Source of the DNA: Ryuthela nishihirai
Taxonomy: Eukaryota; Arthropoda; Arachnida; Araneae; Heptathelidae
NCBI GenBank assembly: GCA_038380435.1
Contig: JAWZYU010000005.1
Span: 39,516,001 to 39,580,000 of the forward strand
Length of the DNA: 64,000 bases
Direction: 5' to 3'
Shown here: piece by piece, positions 33,657-45,120 of the stretch
Numbering within the stretch: position 1 is the stretch's first letter
Layout of the letters: each line of letters begins with the position of its first letter
The notes under the pieces: generated by a model
Databases searched by the model: none
Told to the model about the DNA's origin: nothing
What the model saw: only the letters and a program-made list of their open reading frames with translations
Translations under genes and position numbers: made by a program

Positions 33657-34034
33657 AGGTTGGGTTGTTTTACCTCTGAGCGGCACTTTTTATTTAGCAC
33701 ACCATGGGCTAAATGGCCAGGTCACATGGACCCCGAATTCTCAGAGAAGGTTGAGGGAGGGGACCCACTGTAAGAGCTGTTGGGAGACAGATGGTAGCCT
33801 CCCGTCAGAACCATCCAGCATGTTCTTTATCGTGTTCTTCCGCACACGGAGCCACGGCTTAAAGTCCCATCCAACAGATAGCGGCCTTTCCAAGCCCATC
33901 GGTGTTCCCTACTGATCGTAGGCAGGGCGGGGAATTTTGCGGAGATAAATCTCAACGCTGACCCAGCTGGGACTCGAACCTGGTAACTATAGATTACGAG
34001 CCTGGCACGCTACCGACTGAGCCACCCCCGCCCC
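33657..34034 (-). mobile_element. SINE-A, full length, somewhat diverged
   Basis: Reverse-oriented copy from AGGTTGGGTTGTTTTACCTC to CTGAGCCACCCCCGCCCC. The flanks TCATATATT (just left) and TCATATATTT (just right) form a short target duplication. It has small indels, such as TATTTAGC inserted near the tail and a missing block near 33830. Confidence 0.85.
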
Positions 34035-34310
34035 TCATATATTTATGTTAATAGTACGCATCGTGTATTATATAAGCTGTGAAAATGCCAAGTTTTATCT
34101 TACTCTAAGTATATGTAATCCAGATGGGTCTGGTCATAGTACTGATTAAAATAGATATTTTTGCTTCTCAATCAAAATAATTTCTTGATTCCGTTAAAAA
34201 CACGGATTTTCCCCCCTCTCTTTACGTATTAGAAATGCATAGTTTCGTTTCTAAGCAGATAATTTTCCTTCTGCTTTCTAAGAGCATAAAAATCGAATGC
34301 CAAAATAATG

Positions 34311-34774
34311 TGTAACGGGCAGATGACCGTTAGCCCCTCCAGCGCCAAGAAACCCTAAAAGTTCCTTGCTGCCGAATGTGGGAGTCCATAGGGGTCATCA
34401 ATCTGTTTCCTTTGCAGGTAGCTAGGACCGACGAAGCGCAGCACTTTTGGCCTCTGTGTAGACAAAGCACCCCACGTGACCGAGTTGAAGAGAGAAGGAA
34501 CAAGACTTTGCCTGGTATCTTCGTTGGTGAGCTCGAGCAGCGAGAGGAGAGAGTCAGGCTCTGTAGCATCAAAGTGGGGGCGGAAAAACGAGCCTCGCCT
34601 GGCCATTGTTAGGCCACATTCGCAGTAGAGTGCGAGGCCCTAGTGGAGGGTCGATATAAATGTTCATGCAAGAATAGTGGTAAACCTTGTGAATAATAAA
34701 TGTGTTGTACATATCTGTACAGTCTTCTGCTAATCCATGCGACCACGCAGCTCGTCATATTCCTGATATCTGCA
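34311..34774 (+). mobile_element. Putative solo LTR
   Basis: Starts TGTAACGGGC and may end GATATCTGCA, the TG...CA pattern of LTRs. It has a TATA-like GATATAAATG at 34653 and AATAAA at 34695-34700 in the right order for a promoter and poly(A) signal. GC content is higher than in the surroundings. No target duplication was found and the right boundary is uncertain, so this is tentative. Confidence 0.35.
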
Positions 34775-35088
34775 ATTCATTAGTTACCTTTTAAATAACT
34801 GCTCGGAACCCACGCCAAATTCAACGGATTTATACCACAGAAAGAGACATATAATGCAATACAGGAAAACAAACCATGTAGATCTATAAGTATTTTCATT
34901 AATTGGACTTTGAATAAAATAAATTTTCTAATAAATTGTTTCCTTCTGAACGAAGAAATAGCAAATGAAACAAACAAGGAATACTACAAGGAACTATCAC
35001 AGCCAAAATTTGCATCGGTCAGTCCTTAATTCGGTAAAAGGATTTTCATTTATATCCACTATTATCGAGAATATATCTATCAATATAT
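34775..35088. other. No recognisable gene
   Basis: AT-rich sequence between the putative LTR and SINE-B. I see no motif or splice-supported exon. Confidence 0.35.
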
Positions 35089-35300
35089 GCTGTCCCATGG
35101 CCGAGTTGTTAGTGCGCTTGACTACCACTCCAAAGGGACCTGGGTTCGAATCCCGGGTAAGGCATGGATGTTTGTGTTGCTTTTCTGTTCAGTCCCGTCA
35201 TCCTCACAGACCTTCTACTGTTGCGTAAAACCTGAAAATCTCCTGTCAGACCTCTGTGGTAAGTAGCTGCTTGAGATATTTATTTATTATTTTTTTTATT
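35089..35300 (+). mobile_element. SINE-B, complete tRNA head
   Basis: Sense copy: CTGTCCCATGGCCGAGTTGT (A box TGGCCGAGTTG, class II tRNA-like) and GGGTTCGAATCCCGGG (B box). Then follow a roughly 110-bp body with GACCTTCTACTG and CCTGTCAGACCTCTGTGG, and an A/T-rich tail (ATATTTATTTATTATTTTTT). The head resembles a Ser/Leu-type tRNA. This and the copy at 45121 define the 5' end of the family. Confidence 0.85.
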
Positions 35301-36130
35301 TGTTCTGCTTCCTGTAGAAAATCCTTTGATTTCAGCTTGTTTCGTTTAGAAAAAAGAATAGAAATATAAAAATCCGTTATAATCAGAGTCAGATTATCGA
35401 GCATAGATGTTAATATAGGCTGTTTCATTTTCCTCTACGAGGTGCTTTGATTTTCATTTGTTTCGTTCGGAATCAAAGGACGTTTAAAAAATTCGTTTTA
35501 TTGAATATCGGATTAGTTGGAATACAGATATTGTTATGCGGTTTGGTTTTCTGTACTACGTCTTTGATTTCCATTGGTTCATTTCGAAGGAACAGAAAGG
35601 AAAGTGAAATTTAAAATTCCATTTCAACCGAAGTGGAATTAGGAAAAATAGACAAAAATATCGGCTGTTTCGGTATCGGGTAAATGCATTTATTTTTATT
35701 TCCCACTATTTCGTTAGAATAAAGTGACCTTTTGAAAATAAGATTTATTGGAAGTAGGATTAGCGATAATACAGATATCCCTATACAGTTTTGTTTCCTG
35801 TAGTACTTTCTTTCAATCCATTTAATTTAGTTAAAACGGATAGACTCAAAAAACAAACAAACGATGTAACGAAATGTCGGATTACAGATAGTAGACGTGA
35901 ACCCTTTATTGCATTAAGAATTAGAAATAAGGACTCAAATAGTAATTCCATTGGTTTTCTATACTGCGGTCGTGTGATTTTGGATTGGGTAATTTGGAAG
36001 AAACAGATTTGTTTAAAAATTCGCCTTATTCCAGGTCGGATTAAAGATATTTCAAATAAATATCGCCTATGCTGATTTTAAATCAACTCCGTTTTGCAGA
36101 TTGCCGGATTTAACAGACTTTCGTAAAGTT
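35290..36130. repeat. Degenerate ~120-bp tandem array (about 6-7 units)
   Basis: A phrase of the form AAAATTCGTTTTATTGAATA, then TCGGATTAG-ATAATACAGATAT, recurs near 35371, 35488, 35612, 35735, 35850 and 36014. Each is preceded by a TTTCCTGTA-TACnTCTTTGATT and TTTCGTT phrase. Spacing is mostly 115-125 bp. Units differ by many substitutions, so the array is old. A looser relative lies at 15410-15800. Confidence 0.65.
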
Positions 36131-36194
36131 TTTTTTTTGCTGTACTAGAGACATATTAGAAATAGTGTTAATAATAGGAAATTATCTCTAACCA

Positions 36195-36275
36195 CTTTTC
36201 CTACCCAGTTGTCGTATCCTCCCAATTGTCTTCCACCCAATTTTTCGTATCCACCCAATTGTCGACCACCACTGC
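36195..36275. repeat. Short tandem repeat, ACCCAATTGTCGTATCC type
   Basis: Four imperfect ~20-bp units with the core CCCAATTGTCG or CCCAATTTTTCG. No coding meaning is apparent. Confidence 0.5.
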
Positions 36276-36584
36276 GTACTTATATAATAACTTCATCATT
36301 TTGAAACTTCATCATATTGAATTTGTACTAGCTGAAATTCTGATCACGCCCTCTGCTTTTTAATATGTATGATAAATACATAATACAATGAACGATTTAT
36401 GTACATACATTGGCATTAGACGATTGTTTCACATAGACGAATGGGCTTCAAACGAATCATCCGATTTTACGAGTCATACAATTATATTAATGAGTATTGG
36501 ACGAATAGTCCGTTAGATCAATCTCAGTTAGCCGAATTGTCTCCTTTCGAGAAATCGTCATTGTACGAATTGTTCTGGATCGCT

Positions 36585-36960
36585 GAAGTAGACCTAGGCT
36601 GTCGTGGTCCAACTAGACTGTGTAAGTTAGTTCTCCAAACATCCTGAAGAATAGCTATTGAATTTGGCCACTGCGGCAGAAATACAGTAGTCAATAACAT
36701 TGGATTCCATTTATTTCATTCTACGTTTGCCCTATTTCCTCAAGTCTTTTCGAATACTTTTAATAACACAATTCGGTAATCTTTAGCAACATGGTTAACA
36801 AATATTTTAACTTTAAATGGTCGCTTGGCATGCACTGGAAGGTGAGCTGTGAGCTATTCACTTGAGATGATGCCAGAAGCTTCTCGTGGTGCAGGGCATT
36901 AGTACCTTTTAAAGGAGATATATTCTCTCCTCTGAAAGGGAACGAAGGAAAAAATTCTCA
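36585..36960. mobile_element. Old, diverged RTE-like fragments in opposite orientations
   Basis: 36590-36800 matches the 3' region of the RTE family in minus orientation (GTCGTGGTCCAACTAGACTG, GAATTTGGCCACTGC, TTTAGCAACATGG). 36845-36960 matches the 5' end of the family in plus orientation: its complement reads AAAGGTACTAATGCC, CTGCACCACGAGAAG, as in copy II near 24825-24870. Divergence is much higher than between copies I-V. Confidence 0.5.
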
Positions 36961-36964
36961 TATC

Positions 36965-38637
36965 TGTTTTACCTATTGATATCGTCTTCCATGGCTACGT
37001 TCCTTTTTTTCGACCAGCTGAGGAGTGTTTAATTTTGCACCGTCTCGATGTGCTGATCTTCATCTGAACCAGAACTACTCAAATTGAGGAGAATGAAAAA
37101 ACTTTCTTTCGGCTCTCTTGGGGGTCTAGAAAATGCAAATACAAAAACTGGAGACAAATTTCTATTGTAAAAAAATGCAAAAGAAAAAAAACTAAGTGCT
37201 GAAATAAAATTGAAAACTATGTATAAGACACTTTTTAATCTTTCTGCATCCACCTCTATCCCGTAAAAAGGTTCGAAATTTAAAAATCGAAATCTACCGT
37301 TTAGTTTGAAAGTGAGTAGCTCCGATATTAACCAATTGGATTGTCGTTAACTATACATTCGAAATGTTGTGAGTGGAATTTGATAGATAAATTACTGTGA
37401 TTATCTTATTAACACGGTTAAATGGAATTTACTGTGGAATTAGATTTGTACGGTTACATGGAGGCGAATTAAATACATAACTGAATTCTGATGAGGTAGA
37501 TAATAATAAATTGCCGAGGATAACCAAAAGACAACTTGGAATTTCAGAATTGGGACCAGAGATCAGAAAATTATCTTGCATATTTATTATATAACAGTTG
37601 TCAACCCAGTGCTTCTGACTGACGTTTTAAGGACGATGACTAGGATTTATGTTAAAAATCTATTTTATATCTAACAATCATTGGCACAGTGGGTCAACTA
37701 ATTTGGGTTACAATGCGTGCAGATTCTTGAAACATGATTGCTTATAACAGTGATATAAATTGCTCTTTAAACAAGACCGCAGAAAAATACTGATACAATT
37801 TTTAACTTTTCTTTCGTAGCACATTTTCTGTACAATTTAACAAAGATTTCAACACTTAAAAAATCTGGCTCCATAAGCTCTGGAAAGGTCTTTGGTAAAT
37901 GGCTGAATGTGGAAGCTCTTAAGGACATCAGTGATGTGGTGCTAAATCCGACAGGCTCTTCTGTGCAACGAAGCTCACGAATATTATAGATTAATGGAAT
38001 GTCTCACAGAAGGTGGATACAGCAGCTGGTCTCAGTAGAAATCTCAAAGAATCACAGCAGCATAATCAAGACACGACGATTTTAGAATTACCAGTGCTGA
38101 ACATCTAACACATTAATATGCATAAATACGTACAACTGAAGCAGAAGGGAATTGAAATATATTAAATTGTCAGATATCTAAATGAGATGTAAAACAGAAT
38201 CCAAATTGATTTCATTGAAATAAGAGCTGAATTTACTGAAGAACAGAGCTAATAACAGAGTGCAAGAAGCTAACACTTACACAATATTTTGAAATTTAAA
38301 ACAAAGACAAATGTTCGTCGAAATTGCGATGAAAATGAAGGCAAATCTGTCACGTGCATCGGTTGCATGCAACAGCTTCGTTATGTTGTAAGGATGAGGA
38401 GCGAATTCTGGTGCATGTAAAGGCAATCATTTACTATTTCGGGAACAAATAACTAAGTAGAGAGATAACGTTTTCTGCTCGTGAATGGTTCTATGGAAGT
38501 TGCACTACCAGGTACTACTATGTGCATTGGACACGATTCCTTGCAGCTGATGTTGGTCGTCAGAACTGTTGCTTTTAATACTGCAAATGGAAATCTGTTA
38601 GGACGATGTTAAGTTTGCTTCAGCACTACGAGAGTTT
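36965..38637. other. No recognisable gene
   Basis: AT-rich sequence with only short frames, for example a 74-codon minus frame at 37253-37029 with a hydrophobic stretch but no recognised motif. I see nothing I can support. Confidence 0.35.
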
Positions 38638-38811
38638 CTATACAACTTGGGCACCGCTCGGCATCTTTCCATTGATATCAACGAATTCCATATTTGCTGT
38701 GAACTCAAATTCTCTCGGACCAATTTTCATGAGACTATTTCTCGACACCATTTGCATTTTCTCGGCTCCTGCGTTTGCTGGCCTCGGTGATCTGAGCTCG
38801 AAGTTCGGCAT
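38638..38811 (-). CDS. Candidate host exon (terminal), unknown protein
   Basis: On minus a pyrimidine-rich acceptor CTCTTTTCTCCGCAG ends at 38812, and the following sequence is GC-richer than its surroundings. Two frames are possible. In phase 0 it reads MPNFELRSPRPANAGAEKMQ to a TAG at 38640-38638 (57 residues). If entered in phase 1 it begins AELRAQITEASKRRSRENAN and stops after about 25 codons. The second option is phase-compatible with the exon at 60864-61067. No domain is recognised. It could also be chance; RNA evidence would decide. Confidence 0.3.
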   Translation of the reverse strand: MPNFELRSPRPANAGAEKMQMVSRNSLMKIGPREFEFTANMEFVDINGKMPSGAQVV

Positions 38812-39470
38812 CTGCGGAGAAAAGAGTTTGTTTTTTGGAATATAAATCAAAAACATTCCACCATACAACTACTCATTAACTCCTTCCGATATATGGAATG
38901 ATAGAAAAAGAAATCCAAAACGCAATGTACACAGCAAGCAACAAAATACTTATTGATTTTGTTATCTATCTGATGCAATGGTTCTCAGCAATGTGCAGTG
39001 GTATTCACACGAAGTTTAAAATAAGCTAAACAAATAGCAAAAAACCTGAACTATCAATTAAATGGTCACAAATGATATAAATACATAGCAGAGGAAATGG
39101 TACATTACGTATTGTTATTTTCATTATTGATACTATTTTCACAAAAATTGTTTAATTTTTCATTAACTGATTGTAACCGCAAAGCGGTAATGTAACATTT
39201 GGTTCGTTTGTACTCCTTAGAGTTTTGTGTTTTGTAGGCGTTTGGCATTTCTTAGTGTCTTGAAAAGTTGTGTTCCTTCGTGCCTCTCTTTGAAACACTT
39301 CAGGCCTTGTACTTCAATCTTATCTCCTCGCATTTATTGTTAGGTTTATGGCGTCTAAAACCAAGATGGCAACCTCGCTAAAGAATGCAGCTCTCGCTAA
39401 CAAAGCATCAACTCACCAGTGGATAGAAGCAGCCCCCCAAGGTCACCCCCTGCCCCTAACGCTGGTTTGT
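38812..39470. other. No recognisable gene
   Basis: AT-rich; no exon, SINE or LINE piece is recognised until the LINE ORF1 remnant begins. Confidence 0.35.
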
Positions 39471-40010
39471 AGCTTTCGGACGACGATCTGTTAGCGTCAG
39501 TGTCTAAATGTGTTGAAACTGTCTTCAAATCCCAAGGTTCTGTTCAAACGATTGTCTCATTACTCAATGAAGCAGTTATGTCTGCTGTTCTGAAAGAAAT
39601 AAAAAGAAATGTTGAGTTTTCTACGGAGGTTATACATGAGCTAAGAGATCAGCTTTAAGAGAAAGATGTAGTAATAAATCAAATACGTTCTGAGATTTCT
39701 TTGAAGTGCGATGAACTTGAACAGTATCAACGCAGAAACTCTATCAGGATTTTTGGAGTGGAAGAAGTAGATAGGCTTACTGATGACTTTGTCATTAAAA
39801 ATTTCAATGATAAATTAAACATTGACATTTCCGTAAATGACATTGACCGCAGTCATCGAGTGGGGATTGGCCGGAACGGCAAGCCCTACTGATCATTGTA
39901 AAATTCTGTTCGTATCGGAAGAGAAATGCTGTGTTCCGTGCTAAAAGTAAACCTTAGGGCAGTGGAATCACTATTCATGAAGATGTAACGTCAGCTGGAG
40001 CGGATTAAGC
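39470..40010 (+). pseudogene. LINE ORF1 remnant (coiled coil plus nucleic-acid-binding core)
   Basis: Frame on +: LSDDDLLASVSKCVETVFKS, a helical stretch, EISLKCDELEQYQRRNSIRI, FGVEEVDRLTDDFVIKNF, NDIDRSHRVGIGRNGKPY, then a stop and decayed continuation (LKVNLRAVESLFMK). The LEQYQRRNSxRIFG and DIDRSHRVG motifs are typical of ORF1 proteins of CR1/L2-type LINEs, which bind element RNA. No ORF2 follows; the next element is on the other strand. It belongs to a family different from LINE-B. Confidence 0.65.
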
Positions 40011-41250
40011 CGGCTAGGGGTCCTTGGCGGTAAAATGTACGAGCACCTAAAAAAAGTATTTATATATGTATATGCTACAAAGAGAACTAGGACTTGACTA
40101 TAACAAAAATTAAACACACATAATATGTGATTTAATATTTTCATTTCAAAACATTGCAATAAATTTTTCTTTTTAATAACATCAGGCATAAAATATATAA
40201 AAATAACGAAAAATGAAAATTACAACAAAATAATAAAACATTGAAAAAAAAGAAATATATTTAAGTTGGAGTTAAAAAAGTTAAATAAATTTTTTCCTCG
40301 ATTTTTCTCTAGCAAATTCATTAATTATTTTCGAAGCATCGATGTTATTTCATACTTCTTGTTCCATGTACAACATCATACTCTTTAACATTTCTTTTGA
40401 CATCATGCTTCTTAGGTACCATATAAAAGGTACTAAATAAAAATTGTACTTAATTACCATTTTTACCCTTTTTAAGACAGAGAAAGATCTTTCTCCCGAT
40501 GAATTGGAAATAGGAATAATCAAAATATTTTTTGAAATAATTTCTATATTTGGAAAAGTTGGCGACATTTCTTTTGCAGCCTGTGGCAGTATTGAATTTC
40601 TCTTTATCTTCTTTTAAAAATGGTAGAAACTGTTCCAATTCATCATCAAAATTCGTAATATCAATATCGTTCTTGTAGAACTCTTTTAATTTTTCCACAT
40701 AGGTTTTTTTTCTGGATTAGGCAAACTTACATCAACGAATATTTTAAAATTTTCTATATTATCCTTATATGTTTTATTTCTACGGGCAAGTTCTGCTACC
40801 ATATTGTCACAAATAATATTAAAAGAATTAAAAATGAAATTTTCTTGCGATGAAAACGAATGATTTTCTTCATTACTATCATCAAAAAAAGCTTTCTTTT
40901 TTGGTAGCCTACGTATTTGATCCTGTTCCTTAAAAGTTAAAGATGTCATATCAGTTGCTTTTTTTTCTACATTAAAAAATTAATCACGGATTTGTTTAAT
41001 GAAATTTTCCAACGATTATAATAAACCAGATCCTTTAAATAGTGTACACTCAATTGATTGCAGTGATTTGCTAGTAACAATCACTCTCTGTAAAATAGTG
41101 TTCCAAGTTACTGTCATCAGAGCCGGTACATATTTGTTCATTTTCTTTAACAAAAAATATAGCTCCCACTACAGTTATTTTTCTTCCCGAATTTGAAGCG
41201 CAGATGTAGGTTAATGCCTCTTTTATACGTTTATAACTAAAGCTTTTATA

Positions 41251-41580
41251 TTGTAAAAAAGCCAAAAAATATTGGATAGATAGAAACTTTAAAACCGGTT
41301 TATAAGGATAGGGATCAAATGTATAACAGAGATTTTTCGTACGATCATTTTTACCATATAAAAATAAATGCAATTATAAAAGAGAGAAATTGGCTTGTAT
41401 TTTCAGAAACGAACAGGTGTGTATATTGCTATCATTGGAAAATGTTTCCCACATCGAAATCCAAATTATTTAGTGGTTTCCGAAAATGGAAAACTATTAC
41501 TACAACTTTGTGCGACCATGAACTTTTAAAATAACATATGTCATGTATGTGTATTTTATATAAAAGATCTTCAACTTTCA
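41251..41580 (+). repeat. Inverted duplicate of the hAT zinc-finger region
   Basis: This roughly 330-bp block is the reverse complement, at high identity, of 42445-42775. Shared text includes GATAGGGATCAAAT, TTTTTCGTACGATCATTTTT, GAACAGGTGTGTATATTGCT and CATGTATGTGTATTTTATAT. It puts the zinc-finger coding region on + inside a minus-strand gene, so the two copies could pair as a ~330-bp stem with an ~865-bp loop. Confidence 0.8.
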
Positions 41581-42444
41581 GATAATGTTTTTACTGTTAA
41601 AACATTTCTACACAAAATTTGCTAGCAATGAGTGGATGTAGAAAAAAAAGTAAATAAATTTTGCAGAAAATAAAATATTGAAATGCAGCGCTACAAACTT
41701 TCTGCGGCAAAATTGCCGACTAAATTTAAAGAGTGACTAGGGCAAAGGATGTAGACCGCACTCGGACTGTAGTCTTTAATGCGTGCTTGTAATCCTGAGT
41801 CCTTTCCCGACATATTCGCAGCGTTGTCATATGTTTGTCCGTAGATCGTATAATCATATTCGATGTACGGGTGATAATTTTACCCCTAACCATCTCCATC
41901 ATAAAGATATGCCTATTTGGCACGAGTAAGAACAAAATATATAAATAAACCATCTTTAGGTGTATACTCAATTTTGCTAAAATGAGCAATACTTGTTCTT
42001 CCAAATATGATGTGTGTTTTTCAATCGGTAAGAATCCCAGAAATCTTTTCAGATGATCCATGTGTGAAACATCAGGTGTAGAGTCGAGTATAACACTGTA
42101 ATAATTTGCAGATATAATTTCTTCTACTATAAGCACTGTTATATGTTTGCTAATGATGCCTATGAATTCATCGCAAATATTACGAGACAAATAATTAATA
42201 TTTCTTCGTCCACGATTTCCGTATTTTTCTAAATGTAATTTCAAAAAATTGTCATATTCACTTAGGTATTCCAAGTATGTCAAGTAGTTTCCTTTTCTAT
42301 TTGAGTTTTGACCTTCGTCGTGACCTCTAAATGCTAGTCCAAATCGACTTATTAATGTTATAGTGATATTATTCTTCTCAACCCTTCTTTCCAATAAATC
42401 TCTTCATGTTCTCTCTGTTGTAATAAATTAGTATTGATTCTGTT

Positions 42445-42775
42445 TAAAGTTGAAGATCTTTTATATAAAATACACATACATGACATATGTTATTTTGAAA
42501 GTTCATGGTCGCACAAAGTAGTAGTAATAATTTTCCAGTTTTGGAAACCACTAATTAATTTGGATTTCGATGTGGGAAACATTTTCCAAAGATAGCAATA
42601 TACACACCTGTTCGTTTCTGAAAATACAAGCCAATTTCTCCCTTTTTTTAATTCCATTTTTTTATACGGTAAAAATGATCGTACGAAAAATTTCTGTTAT
42701 AATATTTGATCCCTATCCTTATACCCCGGTTTTAAAGTTTCTATCTTTCCAATATTTTTTGGCTTGTTCACAAGT
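42445..42775 (-). repeat. Partner arm of the hAT inverted duplication
   Basis: Keeps the native orientation of the transposase gene (zinc-finger coding, minus). It pairs with 41251-41580, from which it differs by scattered substitutions and small indels. Confidence 0.8.
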
Positions 42776-42810
42776 ATATGATCAATCATTGCATCAGATA
42801 GCGCTGTAGG

Positions 42811-43275
42811 TCAAAGAGCTATATCATCATTTATGCAAGGCTCTAATTTGGCAAATTCTCTAGAACTATCTTCGGGTTTTTCAAAATCATCATCTTCTGT
42901 GGTATTTTCATTTTTGACATTTTCTTCTTTAAAATAGGACACCGTTTCAGTTTCACATTTATCTTTGTCTGCTTCTGTAGATAGCTTTTCGATGATAGGG
43001 TTGAAAGATGAAGATGGGGATGGCTCATCTCTACTAACGATAGGGTTGCATGATGAAGATGGGGATGGCTCATCTCTACTGACGATAGGGTTGCATGATG
43101 AAGATGGGGATGGCTCATCTCTACTAACGATAGGGTTGCATGATGAAGATGGGGATGGCTCATCTCTACCGACGATAGGGTTGCATGATGAAGATAGGGT
43201 TGCATGATGAAGATGGGGATGGCTCACCTCTACTGACGACGAGAAATCTATGCCTAGCATTTTTTTGGTCTTCAA
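42811..43275 (-). pseudogene. N-terminal region of hAT transposase with 15-residue repeats
   Basis: An open frame of 154 residues beginning MKTKKMLGIDFSSSVEVSHP. It contains tandem 15-residue units of the type SSSCNPIVSRDEPSP and an acidic linker (TEDDDFEKPEDSSREF), ending at DDIAL just before the zinc-finger region. It is probably the first coding part of the hAT gene. The acidic, repeat-bearing N-terminus is common in ZMYM-like hAT proteins. Confidence 0.5.
43000..43215. repeat. 45-bp minisatellite in the hAT coding region
   Basis: Four to five copies of a 45-bp unit (GATGAAGATGGGGATGGCTC, ATCTCTACTAACGATAGGGTTGCAT on +). CATCTCTACT recurs exactly at 43026, 43071 and 43116. The unit length is a multiple of three, so the frame is kept on both strands. 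Confidence 0.9.
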
Positions 43276-43479
43276 TAATTTCTTAGATTCGTTTTAATTT
43301 TTTCTTTTTTCTGCTCCAGATTGATATCATTTCATTTTTTCGCCCTAAAAGAAACTACGATTTTTTTTATGTTTTAAATTTTTAATATGCAAATTTTATT
43401 TTTATTCAGGCATGAATCACTTTGTTAAAAATATAAAATAATCAATAATTCTAAAAAACAATAATAGTAAAAATATAAT

Positions 43480-44330
43480 ATTTGATGATAGAAATTTAAA
43501 TTTTATAGCTGATGATATCGCCCACCTTTCCCCCTCGTTGGGTCCAGTGGTTGCTATAGACAGGCTGCAGAGATGTCTTGATGAAGTGGAGGAGTGGTAC
43601 GATAAATGGTAGGTCAAAATAAACACTGAGAAGAGTACTGCCATCCTCTTCAGTGGAAAACTTACTAAAAGCCGAAAACGTTTAAGATTTTTAAATCAAC
43701 CAATTTTATCGTATTGTTCATTTCATCATTCATTCGTTTTGTTCATCATATTTCGTTTTGCAAGATCTAGCTTATATTCGTGAATCATGCGAATATAGGG
43801 GAAGCATAAGTTATTATTCAATTGAATGGCAAAAGACCATCAAATACTTGGGTATAACCCAACATCAAAAGCTCCAATGGGACCCTAATATTCATGATAT
43901 TATCATTAAAGTCAATGCAGTGAGATGTCAACTAGGACCTTTCCTTCGGAGAAATGCTATCTTGACGATTGACCTTAAATTACTATTGTATAACATGGTC
44001 ATTCGTCCGATAATAACTTATGCTTCCCCTATATTCTCATGATTCACGAATATAAGCTAGATCTTGCAAAACGAAATATGATGAACAAAACGAAATATGA
44101 TGAACAAAACGAAATATGAATGATAAGCTCAGATCTTGTAAAACGAAATATTGAGATCTGCGGTCGATGCCCCTTGGTTTGTTACTAACAGACAACTTCT
44201 TAGAGACTTGGGCATCGACCACATAGATACTCATATTAAATGCATCTCAAAAAAGAGGCTGTTTTTGAGGCTGTTAAAATAATCCCAATGAGATTATTTC
44301 TTCTTTGCTTAATTATGATCATAATGTTCT
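43480..44330 (+). mobile_element. Jockey-type LINE fragment (RT thumb region)
   Basis: Frame pieces on +: LADDIAHLSPSLGPV (RT motif with ADD), RLQRCLDEVEEWYDKWXVKI, EKSTAILFSGKLTKSRKRLR, then after a short inserted arm IEWQKTIKYLGITQHQKLQW, LLYNMVIRPIITYASPIFS and, after a second arm, APWFVTNRQLLRDLGIDHID. This is the order seen in Jockey-type ORF2 after the catalytic motif. Both ends are missing, and two inverted 57-bp arms break the frame. Confidence 0.7.
43731..44096. repeat. 57-bp inverted repeats around a Jockey segment
   Basis: The left arm (43731-43789) and right arm (44038-44096) are reverse complements over about 57 bp. The right arm starts CATGATTCACGAATATAAGC and both share AGATCTTGCAAAACGAAATA. 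They enclose 248 bp of Jockey coding sequence. The right arm continues with two to three tandem AACAAAACGAAATATGATG units. Confidence 0.8.
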
Positions 44331-45120
44331 TAATAAGTACAAGAGGCCTAAAATGATGGCATTCTCTGAGGAAAGCTACTCGTTTCAGGTCTCTTGTGCA
44401 TGATATATGCTATTTTTAGCTCGTGGTTTATGTTAACCTCTAGGGGCACACCCACAGGTGGTTTACTTTTTATATGTTTTTACTTATGCCAACTGGGCAT
44501 ATTCTCAGATGGAGATGGTAAGGGGTAATGTTTTACCTGGAACATCGCATATTCATACACGACCTACGATAAATTTTAAATAATGTTGTTTTTAATAAAT
44601 CATCATCATTCTAAAGCAGCCATGGGCTACGGAGGTCCAATCAGATGTGCAATTTAGTTCTCCAAGCATATCTGCTGCATTCCTAGCTACATCTGCTGCA
44701 TCTGGCCACAACACACCAATTTTAATGATGTGCTGTTTGGCAATGTCTGCCCACCGCATCCTAGGTTTTCCCCTCTTTCTGAGGCCTTTAGGCACACTGT
44801 TCATAACCCTATTCGCCAATCTATAATTATCCATACGGGCAACACGGCCAAACCAACGAAGTCTTTCACTGCACAATATGCTGCTTAAAGGAAGTTGCCG
44901 ACTCCTTGCTTAACCGCATCATTACTTACATACCTCAATCATCTAATGCCCAAGACACTGCGTAAGCATCTAGAATCAAAAGCATCAGGTTTCCTGTTAT
45001 CTTGTTTACAAAGAGTCCAAGTTTCACTACCATAACTAAGAACTCTAGAAAGAACCAAACGATTATATAGTCTAATTTTATCTTTAGGTGCATACGCCTA
45101 TTTCTCTACACTCTCCATAA

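Larger units (their letters stand above)
40340..43300 (-). mobile_element. hAT transposon (ZMYM-like transposase), rearranged
   Basis: Minus-strand order: N-terminal Ser/Pro repeat region (43275-42811), BED/TTF-like zinc-finger region (about 42650-42440: NWLVFSETNRCVYCYLWKMF, then TTTLCDHELSK), catalytic DUF4371-type region (42394-41726: FRGHDEG, YLEYLSEYDNFLKLHL, YYSVILDSTPDVSHMDHL), middle (41230-40690), and C-terminal dimerisation motif (about 40500-40460: ISNSSGERSFSVLKRVK). It is broken by stops and by an inverted duplicate of the zinc-finger region at 41251-41580. Terminal inverted repeats were not located. The fragment at 3-167 is the same kind of protein. Confidence 0.75.

Noticed and set aside
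37029..37253. A minus-strand 74-codon ORF with a membrane-like segment.
   Set aside because: No splice signals, start context or recognisable domain; AT-rich composition makes an open frame of this length unremarkable.
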